A stretch of DNA of 64,000 bases from CAVOOW01 sp963697675 (GTDB lineage: Bacteria; Actinomycetota; Actinomycetes; JACCUZ01). The first letter of the stretch is position 1. The number at the start of each line of letters is the position of its first letter. The position numbers and the translations under genes are program-made. The notes beneath the pieces are model-generated. The model was given only the letters and a program-made list of their open reading frames with translations. It was not told the origin of the DNA and ran no database searches. The stretch covers positions 1 through 64,000 of the forward strand of contig CAVOOW010000010.1 in assembly GCA_963697675.1 (NCBI GenBank), written 5' to 3'. Below are positions 46,236-56,255 of the stretch, in pieces.

Positions 46236-47638
46236 CCACCCCGAACCTCTCCTCCACGGAGTACCCGGTCCAGGTCACCGGTCGCCTCGACCGGCAACTC
46301 TCCCGCTGGCTCTGGCTCCTCAAGTGGGTGCTGGTCATCCCCCACCTCCTCGTCCTGGTCGCCCTCTGGGCGGGCTTCGCGGTGATGACCCTCGTCGCAC
46401 TGGTGGCGATCCTGGTGACGGGCAGGTACCCGCGGCGGATCTTCGAGTACAACGTCGGCGTCCTGCGCTGGACCTGGCGCGTGTCCTACTACGCGTACGG
46501 CGCTCTAGGCACCGACGCCTACCCCCCGTTCACGCTCGAGGAGAGAAGCGACTACCCCGCCCACCTCGAGGTCCAGTACCCCCAGCAGCTGTCGAGGGGT
46601 CTGGCGCTGGTGAAGTGGTGGCTGCTCGCGCTTCCGCACTACCTGATCGTGGGCGTCTTCGTCGGCGGCGGAGCGTGGGCCTACCAGACCGACGGCCACA
46701 GCTGGCAGAGCGGTGGACTCGTGAGCCTGCTCGTCCTCATCGCGGGCGTGGTCCTGCTCGTCACCGGGACCTACCCGAAGACGATCTTCGACTTCGTGCT
46801 CGGCATGAACCGCTGGGTGCTCCGGGTGGTCGGCTATGCGGGCCTGATGACCGATAGGTACCCGCCGTTCCGTCTCGACCAAGGTGGCAGCGAGCCAGGA
46901 CACCTGCTGGTGGCACCGCCTGATGTCAGAGAGGAGACTTCTGCCGGGCCCATGCCGCCCGGAAGGCCAGTCTCGCGATGGAGCGGTGGCCGGGTGACGA
47001 GCGTCGTGCTCGGCTCGCTTGTCTGCCTTGTCGGCGTCGCGATCAGCGTGGTCGGGACGGGTCTTCTGGTGGTGAACAGCGTCGCCCGCGACGACAACGG
47101 AACTATCAGCGCCGTTGCCCGGACGTACCGCACGCAGACGCCCGCCCTCGTCGAGAGCGACCTCGCGTTGCCGGTCAAGGGTCCGGCCTGGTTCTACGGG
47201 CCGGAGCAGCTCGGAAGGGTCACCATCACCATCTCCTCCGTCGAGGACCGAGCCGTGTTCCTCGGGATCGGCCCAAGCGACGAAGTACGGACCTGGCTGG
47301 GGCGCACCGCCCGCGACGAGATCACCGACCCGGCCAACGGCAAGCTGCGTCAGATCCCTGGCTCGCTGACCGCTCCGAACCCTGAAACAGCACGCTTCTG
47401 GGCCGCCAGCGCGGACGGTCGTGGGAAGCAGACGTTGACCTGGACGGCACGTGAAGGCAACTGGACCGTCGTCGCCATGAATGCTGACGGACGCACCGGA
47501 GTCCACGTGGTCGCCACCGCCGGAGCCACCTTCCCGCACCTGAAGGCCATCGGTGTCAGCGTTCTCTTAGCCGGGATGGCCTTCATCGGGATCGCCGTCC
47601 TCACGATCATTCTCGCGATCCCCCGTCACGACACGTGA
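46232..47638 (+). CDS. DUF4389-type membrane protein
   Basis: This encodes 468 aa from ATG 46232, overlapping the permease stop (ATGA). Two repeats of the DUF4389 pattern occur: LSRWLWLLKWVLVIPHLLVL with TGRYPRRIFEYNVGVLRWTW, and LALVKWWLLALPHYLIVGVF with TGTYPKTIFDFVLGMNRWVL. A further helix, an extracellular beta-rich domain at about 285-430 and a C-terminal helix follow. Such proteins often accompany ABC-2 exporters in actinobacteria; the role is unknown. Same operon as the transporter. Confidence 0.85.
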   Translation: MTTPNLSSTEYPVQVTGRLDRQLSRWLWLLKWVLVIPHLLVLVALWAGFAVMTLVALVAILVTGRYPRRIFEYNVGVLRWTWRVSYYAYGALGTDAYPPFTLEERSDYPAHLEVQYPQQLSRGLALVKWWLLALPHYLIVGVFVGGGAWAYQTDGHSWQSGGLVSLLVLIAGVVLLVTGTYPKTIFDFVLGMNRWVLRVVGYAGLMTDRYPPFRLDQGGSEPGHLLVAPPDVREETSAGPMPPGRPVSRWSGGRVTSVVLGSLVCLVGVAISVVGTGLLVVNSVARDDNGTISAVARTYRTQTPALVESDLALPVKGPAWFYGPEQLGRVTITISSVEDRAVFLGIGPSDEVRTWLGRTARDEITDPANGKLRQIPGSLTAPNPETARFWAASADGRGKQTLTWTAREGNWTVVAMNADGRTGVHVVATAGATFPHLKAIGVSVLLAGMAFIGIAVLTIILAIPRHDT

Positions 47639-48440
47639 GCCCGCCGACAGGCAATCGAGTGAGGAGTCAGTCGCGTTGGATTTGTCAGCGCAACCAGCAA
47701 TCGGGCCGTGCCGGCTGTCCTGCGCAACGTGCCTGCGGGCCTGGGGCAGGCACTGGCACAAACGAGGGGGTCTGCGAAACGCCCGCACTGTGTCTAGTGG
47801 TGACCCGGGCGTTCAGAACCCGTGCGCGCAAGCTCGTCTCACTGTCCGGGCGGGCGACGAGTTCTGCGAGCGCATCGGCTCAGAAGGCCTGTGCTGCAGG
47901 CGAAAGTCAGACCCGGCAGACAGACTGGCACTACCGATCGGTTTCGCGTCCAGCATCCCGCAGCGACTACGAGCCCCAAGACGTTCCTTCGATCCGACCA
48001 CACACTTCTCGCCGCATCGCCGACCCGCGATCATGAGATCCCCGCACGACGGCTGGATCCTGGCCACGTTGGGGGCGAGCAACCGCACCCAGACGGCCAC
48101 CGTCATGCACCAGCCCTGCCTCGCACACGCCGTGTGCGCCCGCCACTGCCGTCGAGTGACGTCTGCGGGTGCCTACCCCCGTCGCAGCGGACGGAAGGGT
48201 TCACTGTTGCAGCACATCGCGGCGGTCCAGGAGGTTTCGCTTCTAGGCCCGCATCGGGCCTGGCCGCGTTGCGTGTAACAGCCGTTCGGCGGAACCGAAC
48301 CCGTCGTGGCGTCCTCGGGTCTGTGTAAGGCCCGCAGCCCGCCACCGTTAGGCAGTTGCCGGATTCGGCACTGCCGCCTTACCGCGACCTTCGGAAGTGC
48401 CCGGACACCCGCGCCCGGGACATAGATGGAGGTCCACACC
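47639..48440. other. No gene recognised
   Basis: Open frames exist on both strands but are Arg/Ser/Pro-rich with no recognisable domain. The end should hold the promoter of the small secreted protein gene at 48441. Confidence 0.5.
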
Positions 48441-48698
48441 ATGCACGCCACGTCACGCCGCACCATCCGCACCTTCGCCGCTGCCACCCTCACGGCCACC
48501 TGCCTCGGGGTCGCTGTGCTGGCCCAGCCCGCCGTAGCCGGCCCCAGGCCGGAACCCACGAACACGATGGCAGAACACGTGTTTCCCGTCTCGGTCACCT
48601 GCATCGACGACCTGCGCGACCTGACCAGGCAGTTCCGCACCGCCGGGTTCACCGGCCAGGCCTCCCACATCGCCGCCGCCCTGACCCTCGGCTGCTAA
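48441..48698 (+). CDS. Small secreted protein with two cysteines
   Basis: This encodes 85 aa from ATG 48441 with GGAGG upstream. A signal peptide covers about 1-35 (RRTIRTFAAATLTATCLGVA, cleavage near AVAGP). The mature ~50 residues (VFPVSVTCIDDLRDLTRQF, then AAALTLGC at the end) have two Cys that could pair. A perfect hairpin at 48708-48745 ends the unit. Family not recognised. Small exported proteins of this size can be protease inhibitors or signals, but there is no direct evidence. Confidence 0.7.
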   Translation: MHATSRRTIRTFAAATLTATCLGVAVLAQPAVAGPRPEPTNTMAEHVFPVSVTCIDDLRDLTRQFRTAGFTGQASHIAAALTLGC

Positions 48699-48707
48699 TC
48701 GAGTGAC

Positions 48708-48745
48708 GTGCCTGCCGGCCACCCGACAGGGCGGCCGGCAGGCAC
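48708..48745 (+). terminator. Perfect 13-bp hairpin after the small secreted protein gene
   Basis: The arms are 48708-48720 and 48733-48745 with a 12-base loop, 10 bases after the stop. Confidence 0.75.
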
Positions 48746-49042
48746 CAACACACCCCTGCCTGGAGATGCGCCGGCCCTACCTGCCCGCGACGCCGAGGCA
48801 GCCACAGGATTCCCGTTAGCGACGAAAAAGCCGGCGGTATAAGGGGATGGTTCGAGCGCTCAGTACTGTCAATTCCGACTGTTTCCCTTGCACTTCCTCC
48901 CGACGGTAGGGCGCGACCTATGCGCTGACAGCCGACCGTCGACGGAGCTCGTCACGGCCGTCCTCGAGATGCTTCCGGCTATCTCCAGTCAACCGACGCC
49001 ACTGCATGTAGTCGTGTCAAAACCGCCGAACCGTAGAGGGCG

Positions 49043-52002
49043 TCAGGGCCCCTGCCCCTCGTTGCTGCCAGTGGTGAGCAGCCCCATCCGCTCGGCGACC
49101 ATGGCAGCCTGGACCCGTCCGTTGACGCCGAGCTTGCGAAAGATGTGGCTGACGTGGACGCTCGCTGTCTTCGGGCTGATGTAGAGCCGACGTCCGATCT
49201 CCTCATTGCTCGCGCCAGTCCCGAGCAGCCTTAGGACTTCCAGCTCGCGCGGTGTGAGGTCGCTGTGCGCTCCGCCATCGGTGGTTGATGCGGCGGACGA
49301 CTCGGGCGTCTGCGGGGCAGCCTGAACTGGCAGACGCGCGCGTCGAGCCAGAGCCTCGATCTCCCGCCGCAGGGGTTCGTGGTCGCGCGCAGCCGTGTAT
49401 GCGGCTGCGAGTTCGTGCTGGCCGTCGGTTCGCCGCCCGCGGTCGAGAAGGCACACCGCGAGGCGCCAGCCGGCGTAGGCGGCGTGGTGGGGAACACCGT
49501 GACCCGCCCAGGTCTCTTTGGCCGCTCGCCACGTCGGCTCGTCCTCATTGCGCTGCAGCCGGGCGATCTCGGCTTCGAACGTCGCGCCATACGCCGCCCC
49601 CAGCACACGAGCGGGGTGCGGGTCGAAGCACCCGGCCTGCTTGGCCAACTCCCGCAGTTGAGCGACGAGGAGGTCGCGGTTGGCGCTCGGGTCGGCGTCG
49701 GCCATGTCGGCCGCCGCGCGGGCGGCAAGCACCAGCATCCGACTCGCGCGCACGCGGCCGGGTGCTTCCTGAACTTGGGTCCACGCACGCGCGGTCCGCT
49801 CCCACGCCGAGACTGGCTTGGCGCTCCACAGGTCGGCCGTAGCGGCTATCTCGGCGAGCCACATCAACGTCTCCACGCCTTGGTAGCCCGCAGCCTCGAG
49901 GTTCTCGACGGCTACCAGGGCAGTCGCCAGGTCTCCGGCGAGGAGGTCGAGCTCGGCCTGGGACATGTGCACTGGCCAACTGGTGCTCGTGAACGCTGGG
50001 CGCAGGTACCCGGTGACGAGCTGCCTGGCGGTGTCGACCTCGCCGCGCAGCAACAGGCAGTCCACCGTGTTGCACACGATGATCGAGAACCCGAACGACT
50101 CTCGATAGCCCAGGGCCAGTACGCGGTCGATTGCTTGAAGCCCGGCGTCGACACCCTTCTGCAGGTCCAGCAGCCAGAGCTGGACGTCGGTCACCGCGGC
50201 CCAGGCCCATTGCTCGCCGACCCCGGCGTCGCCCTGGCCGGCCCGCTGCAGAACAGCCGTGAGGTCGGCGAGGCCTTCCGCTACGTGGCCCGCGTCGAAG
50301 CGCGCAGAGGCACGGTCGGTGGCGAGCTCGAGGAGCACGTCCACGGCTCCGACCTGTTCCGCCAGGGTTGCGGCTCTGGCGAGCTCCTCCTCTTCGGTGC
50401 CGGTCGTGACGGCGTTGATCGTCTTGGTCCTGGCAAGGCCGTACAGCGCCCGTGCCTGCTCGGCGCTGGGCTGCTGGATGCGGTCCAGTCGGGCGACCGC
50501 GGCTTCGAACGCCTCAATCCCGGCGGTTACGTCGGTGAGGCTCAGTCGCGAGCCGTACAGACTGAGCAGGGCACCGGTCGCCCGGTCTTCCGAGGTCAGC
50601 CCGTCGTCGGCCAAGGCTTCCTGGGCCAGCGGCACGAACGTCGCCTCGTCTCCTCGTCGGGCGTCGCCCACGCAGCTGAGAATCACCTCGGCCAACCGAA
50701 CCGGAGGCCGGTCGCCCTCGGGCAGGGCACGCCACAGGGCCCACACTCGACGCCAGGCCACGCTGGCCTTCCCCCACGCGAACACGCCTTCCGCGTGCCG
50801 TGCGGAACGCACCGACGAGTGGCCTGCCTCCACCTTGATACCCGCCTGGGCCGAGTGCGCTGCCCGACCTCTCCCGGGTTCTCGCCACCGCGCGCCGCGA
50901 GGGCGCCCGCGACACCGGCGTGCAGCGGCGCCCGCTGCGAAGCCAGAAGCGTGTCCCGGACGGCGTCTTCCAGCAAGGCATGCCGCAGCCGGTAGCGGTC
51001 CTGCTCGGCCGACTCGGCCAGGTGGGTGTCGAGCAGGTCTCGCAGTCCGACGGCGACGTCCACGCCGGTGCCGACACATGCCGCCAGCTCGCGCTCGCCG
51101 AGAGGGCGAGCAGCGACCGCGAGGACGGCGGAGACCTCGGACGCGGCCGCGCTCACGGACCGGACCCGGCCGAGCAGCATCTGCGCCACCCCGGCCGGCA
51201 CCCCGGCGGACTGCTCCGACGGTGACGCGACATCCCGGGCGACCGCCACGAGCTGCTCGGTAAAGAACGGATTGCCCTGACCGCGGCGCCCGACCTCGGC
51301 AACAAACGCGGCCGACGCCTCACCGTCGACGAGCGACGCCACGAGGGAAGCGACATCGTCTTCTGAGAGGGGGGCGAGCGTCACCTGATCGACGCTGGGA
51401 AATCTCGCCGTGGTGTCGAGCCAGTCGAGCACTGGACTGCCAGCGGTGAGCTCATCGCGTCTGCTGGTGGCGACCAGGGCGGTCCCAGGCGGGACGCTGC
51501 GTACCAGGAACGTCAGCAGGTCCAACGTGCCCGCGTCGGCCCAGTGCAGGTCCTCGACCACCAGCGCGGTCCGACGGGCGCCGCCCAGAGCTGCCAGCAC
51601 GTCCCGGACGGCTGCGAAAAGGCGGGTCCGGTCAGCCGAGGCAGTCGGAGGGAAATGCGCTTCGGCGGACATGGCCGGGATGAGGGCGCAGATCTGCGGC
51701 GTGACAAACGGTGCGCACCGGCTCAGCGCCTTGTTCAGCACCGGGCCGCCCGTTGGGCCGGTCAGCCGGTCGAAGGCGTCGGTGATCGCGCCATAGGGCA
51801 AGGATTCCGACATCGGCAAGCACGATCCCACCAGAACGGCCACATCGGGGACGGCACGGGCGACCTCCGCAAGCAGCCGCGACTTGCCCATGCCGGCGTC
51901 GCCGGTGATCACAGCCACCGCGGCAGATCCAGAATCGCCACGCAAGACGCTGGCGAGCCGGTCCCGTTCGTCGTGGCGCCCGACGAAGACCGTCTCTGCC
52001 AT
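49043..52002 (-). pseudogene. Large LuxR-type (LAL) ATPase regulator, one frameshift
   Basis: From ATG 52002 the AAA domain is intact (Walker A GDAGMGKS; Walker B VVEDLHWAD). A one-base deletion near 50870-50880, at GGENPG, moves the reading to the frame that carries the TPR-like half (from AAHSAQAGIKVEAGHSSV) and the C-terminal LuxR helix-turn-helix (LTPRELEVLRLLGTGASNEE) with the stop at 49043. Joined, the product is about 985 aa. It is a second member of the family seen at 3216-6127 but not a close copy. It stands alone between two hypothetical stretches, so no target is suggested. Confidence 0.85.
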
Positions 52003-52467
52003 CTCACAAGGTCAGCGCAACCCGTGCGAAGCGTCAAGGCGTCCACCGGTGCAAACCATGCGGCGGCCACGGCCTGGCTTGGCCGGCCGGCAGATGGCCC
52101 CCATGGCCGATCCGTCGGAGCCGTGCGCATGCACGCAGCGGGACGGCCAGACTTCGAACGCACATGCCCCCGCCCTCGGCGTGATCGACGACCGACTGAC
52201 CATGTGGCCGGCGGCGCCAAGCTGATCACCCCGAGTAGAGATCACTTACCGCATCTGCCGAGCGCTGACCGACCTGAACTGGCATGACCGCTCGCTCCGA
52301 TCGATGCCGACGCGACTGATCCATGGCATCGCTTGGAGGGTGCGGTCCTATTCAGCCCTGTCTCCGCGATACCCGATAGCGGTGGGCTTTCATCCGCCCG
52401 AGAGCGAATCGGGCTCACCACGACAGGAAGCTAGCCAAACCGGCGACATTCCACCTACCGGCGCCGA
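52003..52467. other. No gene recognised
   Basis: Only short frames. It presumably includes the promoter of the LuxR-type gene and the region downstream of arr. Confidence 0.5.
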
Positions 52468-52916
52468 TCAGTTGATGATTTCGCCGCGTTCATCTTCGCG
52501 GATGGTCGCCAGTCGGTCGCGCCATGCCTGTAGCGCTGCTGGGGTTTGCCGTGTCCAGTCGGTCACCTGGCCGACGATCCTGAGCGGCTGTCTGCTGCGG
52601 TATGACCGGGTTGGGTTCCCGGGGAACTTCTTGTCCGTCACGTTGGGGTCATCCTCGAACGCGCCCGTCGGCTCAACGGCGTAGACACGCGGAGCAGCTT
52701 CGTCTGCCGCTAGCTCAACGGCGTAGACACGCGGAGCAGCTTCGTCTGCCGCTAGCTCCGCGGCGAGCCCGGCACCGTCGCACAATGCGGTGAAGTAGAT
52801 GTGGTTCATCACGATCTCGGGACGGTAGTTCGACCGGAAGCCAGCCGTCAGAAGATCACCAACTCGCAGGTCGGCTTTCGTGCCGTGAAAGAAGGGCCCC
52901 TCGTCCAGTCACTCAC
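52468..52916 (-). pseudogene. arr: Rifamycin ADP-ribosyltransferase (Arr), frameshift and internal duplication
   Basis: The Arr signature is clear: FHGTKADLRVGDLLTAG, NYRPEIVMNHIYFTA, VEPTGAFEDDPNVTDKKFPG and NPTRSYRSRQPLRIVGQVTD. The enzyme would ADP-ribosylate rifamycins using NAD. Two defects are visible. A one-base loss in the GGGGCCC run near 52895-52905 separates the GTG 52916 start from the rest. An exact 42-bp tandem duplication (52674-52757) repeats 14 residues, AADEAAPRVYAVEL, within the conserved strand before VEPTG. Either would probably abolish activity. The second could also be a real in-frame allele. Confidence 0.85.
52674..52757. repeat. Exact 2 x 42-bp tandem repeat inside arr
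   Basis: Two identical 42-bp units (starting gctcaacggcgtagacacgc) lie head to tail. The unit is a multiple of three and keeps the arr frame open. Confidence 0.95.
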
Positions 52917-53206
52917 TCACAGCGACAGCCTACGGGGACGACAACGCGTCGGGCTTGGACCATCACGCGGGAGCCGGCGACTGGCAGTCCCTTGGGTTCC
53001 TCGGCCGTAAGGCAGCAGGTGCTCCCGCGAAGACAACCGATCATCCCGCCTGAGAAGGTTGCCCGATACAGGCTCACTGCATAAGCGGGTGGTGGCTGCC
53101 CGATGTGGAGCTGGCACTATTCGCCGTTCGGCAGCGACATCACCGCCCGAGCTGCGATGTCGCGTAGAGGCACATATGCGCGGCCTGGCGAAGTAAGTCG
53201 GGGGTA

Positions 53207-54178
53207 TCAGAACCACGACGGCCCGTGGGGTGTGTATGGCCCCTCCAGCGCCCTGAGCTCTTGCTCGGTGAGGTCCACGGCCAGCGCTTCGACGGCTTCT
53301 GGCAGGTGGTGTGGCTTCGTCGCGCCAACGATCGGTGCCGTGACGGCGGGGTTGTGCAGCACCCAAGCGAGGGCGACCTGGGCCATGGTGACGCCACGGG
53401 TCTCGGCGAGGTGCTGGACGGCGTTCACCACGGGCTCGTCGAGGGGTGAGTCGAAAGACTGCACCACGTGGTCCACGTCCGAGCGCAGTGACTGCACGCC
53501 GTATGGACGGGCAAGGCGCCCCTTTCCCTGAGGGGAGTACGGCACGAGACCCACCCCCATGTCGCTGCACATCGCCATCAGCTCAGGCTCGTCCTGGCGG
53601 CGCAGCAGGTTGTACTGGTTCTGCATCGACACGAACCGGGTCCAGCCGTGCAGGTCTGCGGCGTGCTGCAGCTTGGCGAACTGCCAGGCGTACATCGAGG
53701 AGGCACCGATGTATCGGACCTTGCCGACCTTCACGATGTCGTGCAGCGCCTCCATGGTCTCTTCGACTGGAGCTTCCGGATCGAAGCGATGGATCTGGTA
53801 GAGGTCGATGTAGTCAGTGCCGAGCCTGGTCAACGAGGCGTCGACCTGCTCGAGGATCGCCTTGCGCGAGAGCCCTTGCCCACCGGGGCCGTCATGCATC
53901 CTGACGAACACTTTGGTGGCGAGCACAATGTCCTCACGACGGGAGTACCGCGTGATCGCCCGTCCCACCACCTCCTCCGAGGTCCCGAGCTGATAGGCGT
54001 TTGCTGTATCCCAGAAGGTGATCCCCAGCTCGATCGCCTGCCGGAAGAACGGTTGCGCGGCCTCGTCGTCCAACGACCACTCATGAGCTCCGGCGGTCTT
54101 GGGATCGCCGTAGCTCATGCAGCCAAGGGCAAGGCGGCTTACCTTCAGCCCCGTGCCCCCGAGTCGTACCGTGTCCAT
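53207..54178 (-). CDS. Aldo/keto reductase
   Basis: This encodes 323 aa, intact, with GAGGA before ATG 54178. The catalytic tetrad is visible: Asp57 (FWDTANAY), Tyr62, Lys89 (LATKVFVRM) and His130 (LYQIHRFD). The TIM-barrel NADP-binding end is APIVGATKPHHLPEAVEA. The LALGCMSYGDPKTAG start and RLARPYG segment place it near the AKR subfamily of general aldehyde/ketone reductases of soil actinobacteria. It uses NADPH; substrate unknown. It is a single gene between arr and an integrase fragment. Confidence 0.9.
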   Translation of the reverse strand: MDTVRLGGTGLKVSRLALGCMSYGDPKTAGAHEWSLDDEAAQPFFRQAIELGITFWDTANAYQLGTSEEVVGRAITRYSRREDIVLATKVFVRMHDGPGGQGLSRKAILEQVDASLTRLGTDYIDLYQIHRFDPEAPVEETMEALHDIVKVGKVRYIGASSMYAWQFAKLQHAADLHGWTRFVSMQNQYNLLRRQDEPELMAMCSDMGVGLVPYSPQGKGRLARPYGVQSLRSDVDHVVQSFDSPLDEPVVNAVQHLAETRGVTMAQVALAWVLHNPAVTAPIVGATKPHHLPEAVEALAVDLTEQELRALEGPYTPHGPSWF

Positions 54179-54264
54179 GATTGGTCCTCACTGTCAGCGA
54201 GGAGCCGATGGCCCCTTCGCGCCTTCTGCCGTGCTCCCGGCCGAGCTTCTCATCCGCGCAAAAT

Positions 54265-54502
54265 GCCGGCTCCGTTCGGTGCCTTTCCAGGGCATCGGGC
54301 GTCAAACGGGGCTCATCCCGGCCAGGTACGCCGCGACGGCGTGGGCGGCGTGGCGGTCGAGATTGGCCCTGGCCATGTCGTAACGCATGGTGGTGCGCGG
54401 GTCGGCATGACGCATCGCGTACTGCATGTCTCGGATGCCTATGCCGGCGACCAGCCCGGTGGTGCAGAACGTGCGACGCAAACCGTGCGGGCTGATCGGG
54501 CG
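54265..54502 (-). repeat. 238-bp repeat shared with 40526-40763, copy 2
   Basis: This is a same-length, same-orientation copy with scattered mismatches. It ends abruptly at cggg-cg where the integrase similarity stops. Confidence 0.85.
54302..54502 (-). pseudogene. 3' fragment of the tyrosine integrase
   Basis: It retains SPHGLRRTF (His, Arg), RHADPRTTMRYD (His, Tyr region) and the same C-terminus as the gene at 40563, with AHAVAAYLAGMSPV for AHTVAAYLAGMSTG. Upstream of 54502 the sequence is unrelated. It is a remnant of a second copy of the element. Confidence 0.85.
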
Positions 54503-54631
54503 CGACGAGTTCGTTGACCGCCGCCAGGCTGTCGTCCAGGGCGTGCAGGCAGCGCGTCCGGGTCGATGCATGTTGTCGCTGCGGACGCCGGCCCGTGACC
54601 CGCTTGGCGATCAACCGAGGGCCGGCGGAGG

Positions 54632-55070
54632 CTACTCCACGGCACGGCTGCGGAAACGCTCCAGCTCTGACACCGGTAGGCGTGTCCCGGCGGCTTCGAG
54701 CAGCGACACGACATCCTGCGTGCGCCGGTCGAGCCGTTCCGCGAGCACGAATGCCATATCGGCCACGATTGCCGTTGCGAGGCGTTCGTGGCGGGCGAGG
54801 CGGCCCTGGACATCGTCCGCACGCCACTTGATCATTCGCACCGGAGAGTTCGCTCTGGCTGTCGCGGTGCGACGAGGCGGATGGCACGAACACCGAGAGC
54901 TCGCCGAGAACCGACCCGGGGCCGAGCGTCGCGAGGATCCGGCCGTGTTTGAGGACCTCGACACTTCCTTCGAGGATGGCTGCGACGCCGTCTGCTGGGT
55001 CGCCCTCTTCGAAGAGCGTCGAGCCGGCTGCCGCGTCGCTCATCGTGATCTCTCGGTTGAGCTGGTCCAT
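54632..55070 (-). pseudogene. Stand-alone cNMP-binding protein, frameshifted
   Basis: From ATG 55070 the cNMP barrel is readable (AGSTLFEEGDPADGVAAILE, LATLGPGSVLGELSVFV). A frameshift near 54855-54880 moves the tail (MIKWRADDVQGRLARHERLA, DRRTQDVVSLLEAAGTRLPV, stop at 54632) to another frame. There is no DNA-binding domain, so it would be a cyclic-nucleotide-responsive adaptor. It belongs with the other cNMP genes between 54 and 59.5 kb. Confidence 0.7.
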
Positions 55071-55265
55071 GTCCTCGTCAACGACGAGTCGAAACGGGCA
55101 CACGGCTCGAATCGCTGCTGGTCGCTCCGCATTCAAGCGCGTTCTCCGTGACGTGTCGACGGGATCGGCGAGAACGATCCTAGTGGCCGTCGGCAAGTGC
55201 CGGCAACGGTCGCGGTGGGCAGGCGTACGCCAGGGTTAGGATCAGCGGGCCGACAGGAGGCGGTG

Positions 55266-56221
55266 ATGGGTCCGGGGTCAATCGAGGTTCATCGAGCGTG
55301 CGTCATGGCTGTTGCGGCTCCCACTCGAGACTCCGACCATCCCGTTCGAGGATGAGGGGAGCGGATGCACGCTCTGGTTGAAGCTCGACTACCTGCTGCC
55401 GAGCGGATGCACCAAGGATCGGATGGCGACGAACATCGTCGCGTATGCGATCGCATCGGGCGAGGTGTCTCCCTCCACCGTCGTGGTCGAGGCGTCGAGC
55501 GGGTCGACCTCGATCGCGTTGAGCATGGTCTGCGCCACCGTCGGTGTGCCGTTTCGGGCGTACATGCCCAAGACGGTCAGCGGAGAGCGGGTCTTGATGA
55601 TCCGCCGGCTCGGTGGCGACGTGGTTCTCACCCCTGCTGAGCAGGGCATGGACGGAGCGGTCGCTGCATTGCTCCGACGACTCGGGCACAGAGGCGGACC
55701 TGTACGCCGCCCGGCAGTTCGAGAATCCGCGCAACGTGTTCGCGCATCGGCACTCGACCGGGCCCGAGCTCATCCAACAGGTCGGCGTTCGGCTTCACGG
55801 CTTCGTCGCCGGTGTCGGCACCGGTGGCACGCTGATGGGCGTGGCGCACGCGCTGCGGGATCACGGCTACGACACGGTCATCGCTCGAGCGATGCCGACC
55901 GCGACGTTCACTGCGGAGGGCGACCCAGAGGTCGTCGGGGGGATACCGGGCATCGTCGACGGCATGAGCCAGCTCCTCGACCCTGACGCCGTTGGACTCG
56001 AGGATTCCGTGCTGGTCCCGGAGCCGGAGGCACTGGCAACGGCGCGCGAGTTCGGTCGTCGCGGCTTGGGCATCGGCCCGTCGAGCGGGCTCAACATCGC
56101 CGCAGCGCGGCGGCTTGCCGCCCGCCTTGGCCCCGGACACCACGTGGGCACCGTTCTGCCAGACCGTATGGAGCGGTACTTCTCGACTGCGTTGTTCGAC
56201 GACGTGACAGCGGAGCTCTAG
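55266..56221 (+). pseudogene. PLP-dependent cysteine synthase/CBS-family enzyme, two frameshifts
   Basis: The joined sequence reads LPLETPTIPFEDEGSGCTLW, then SGCTKDRMATNIV (PLP-binding Lys), VVEASSGSTSIALSMVCATV (substrate loop), VAGVGTGGTLMGVAHAL (phosphate loop) and GIGPSSGLN near the end. Frame changes lie near 55298 (after the likely ATG 55266 start) and near 55675. The family uses PLP for beta-replacement on serine derivatives; the exact substrate is unknown. It is adjacent to the cNMP-domain genes but nothing links them functionally. Confidence 0.8.
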
Positions 56222-56255
56222 CGCGCTCGTGAGCGCGACGTCCGGGTGCTCTGGC

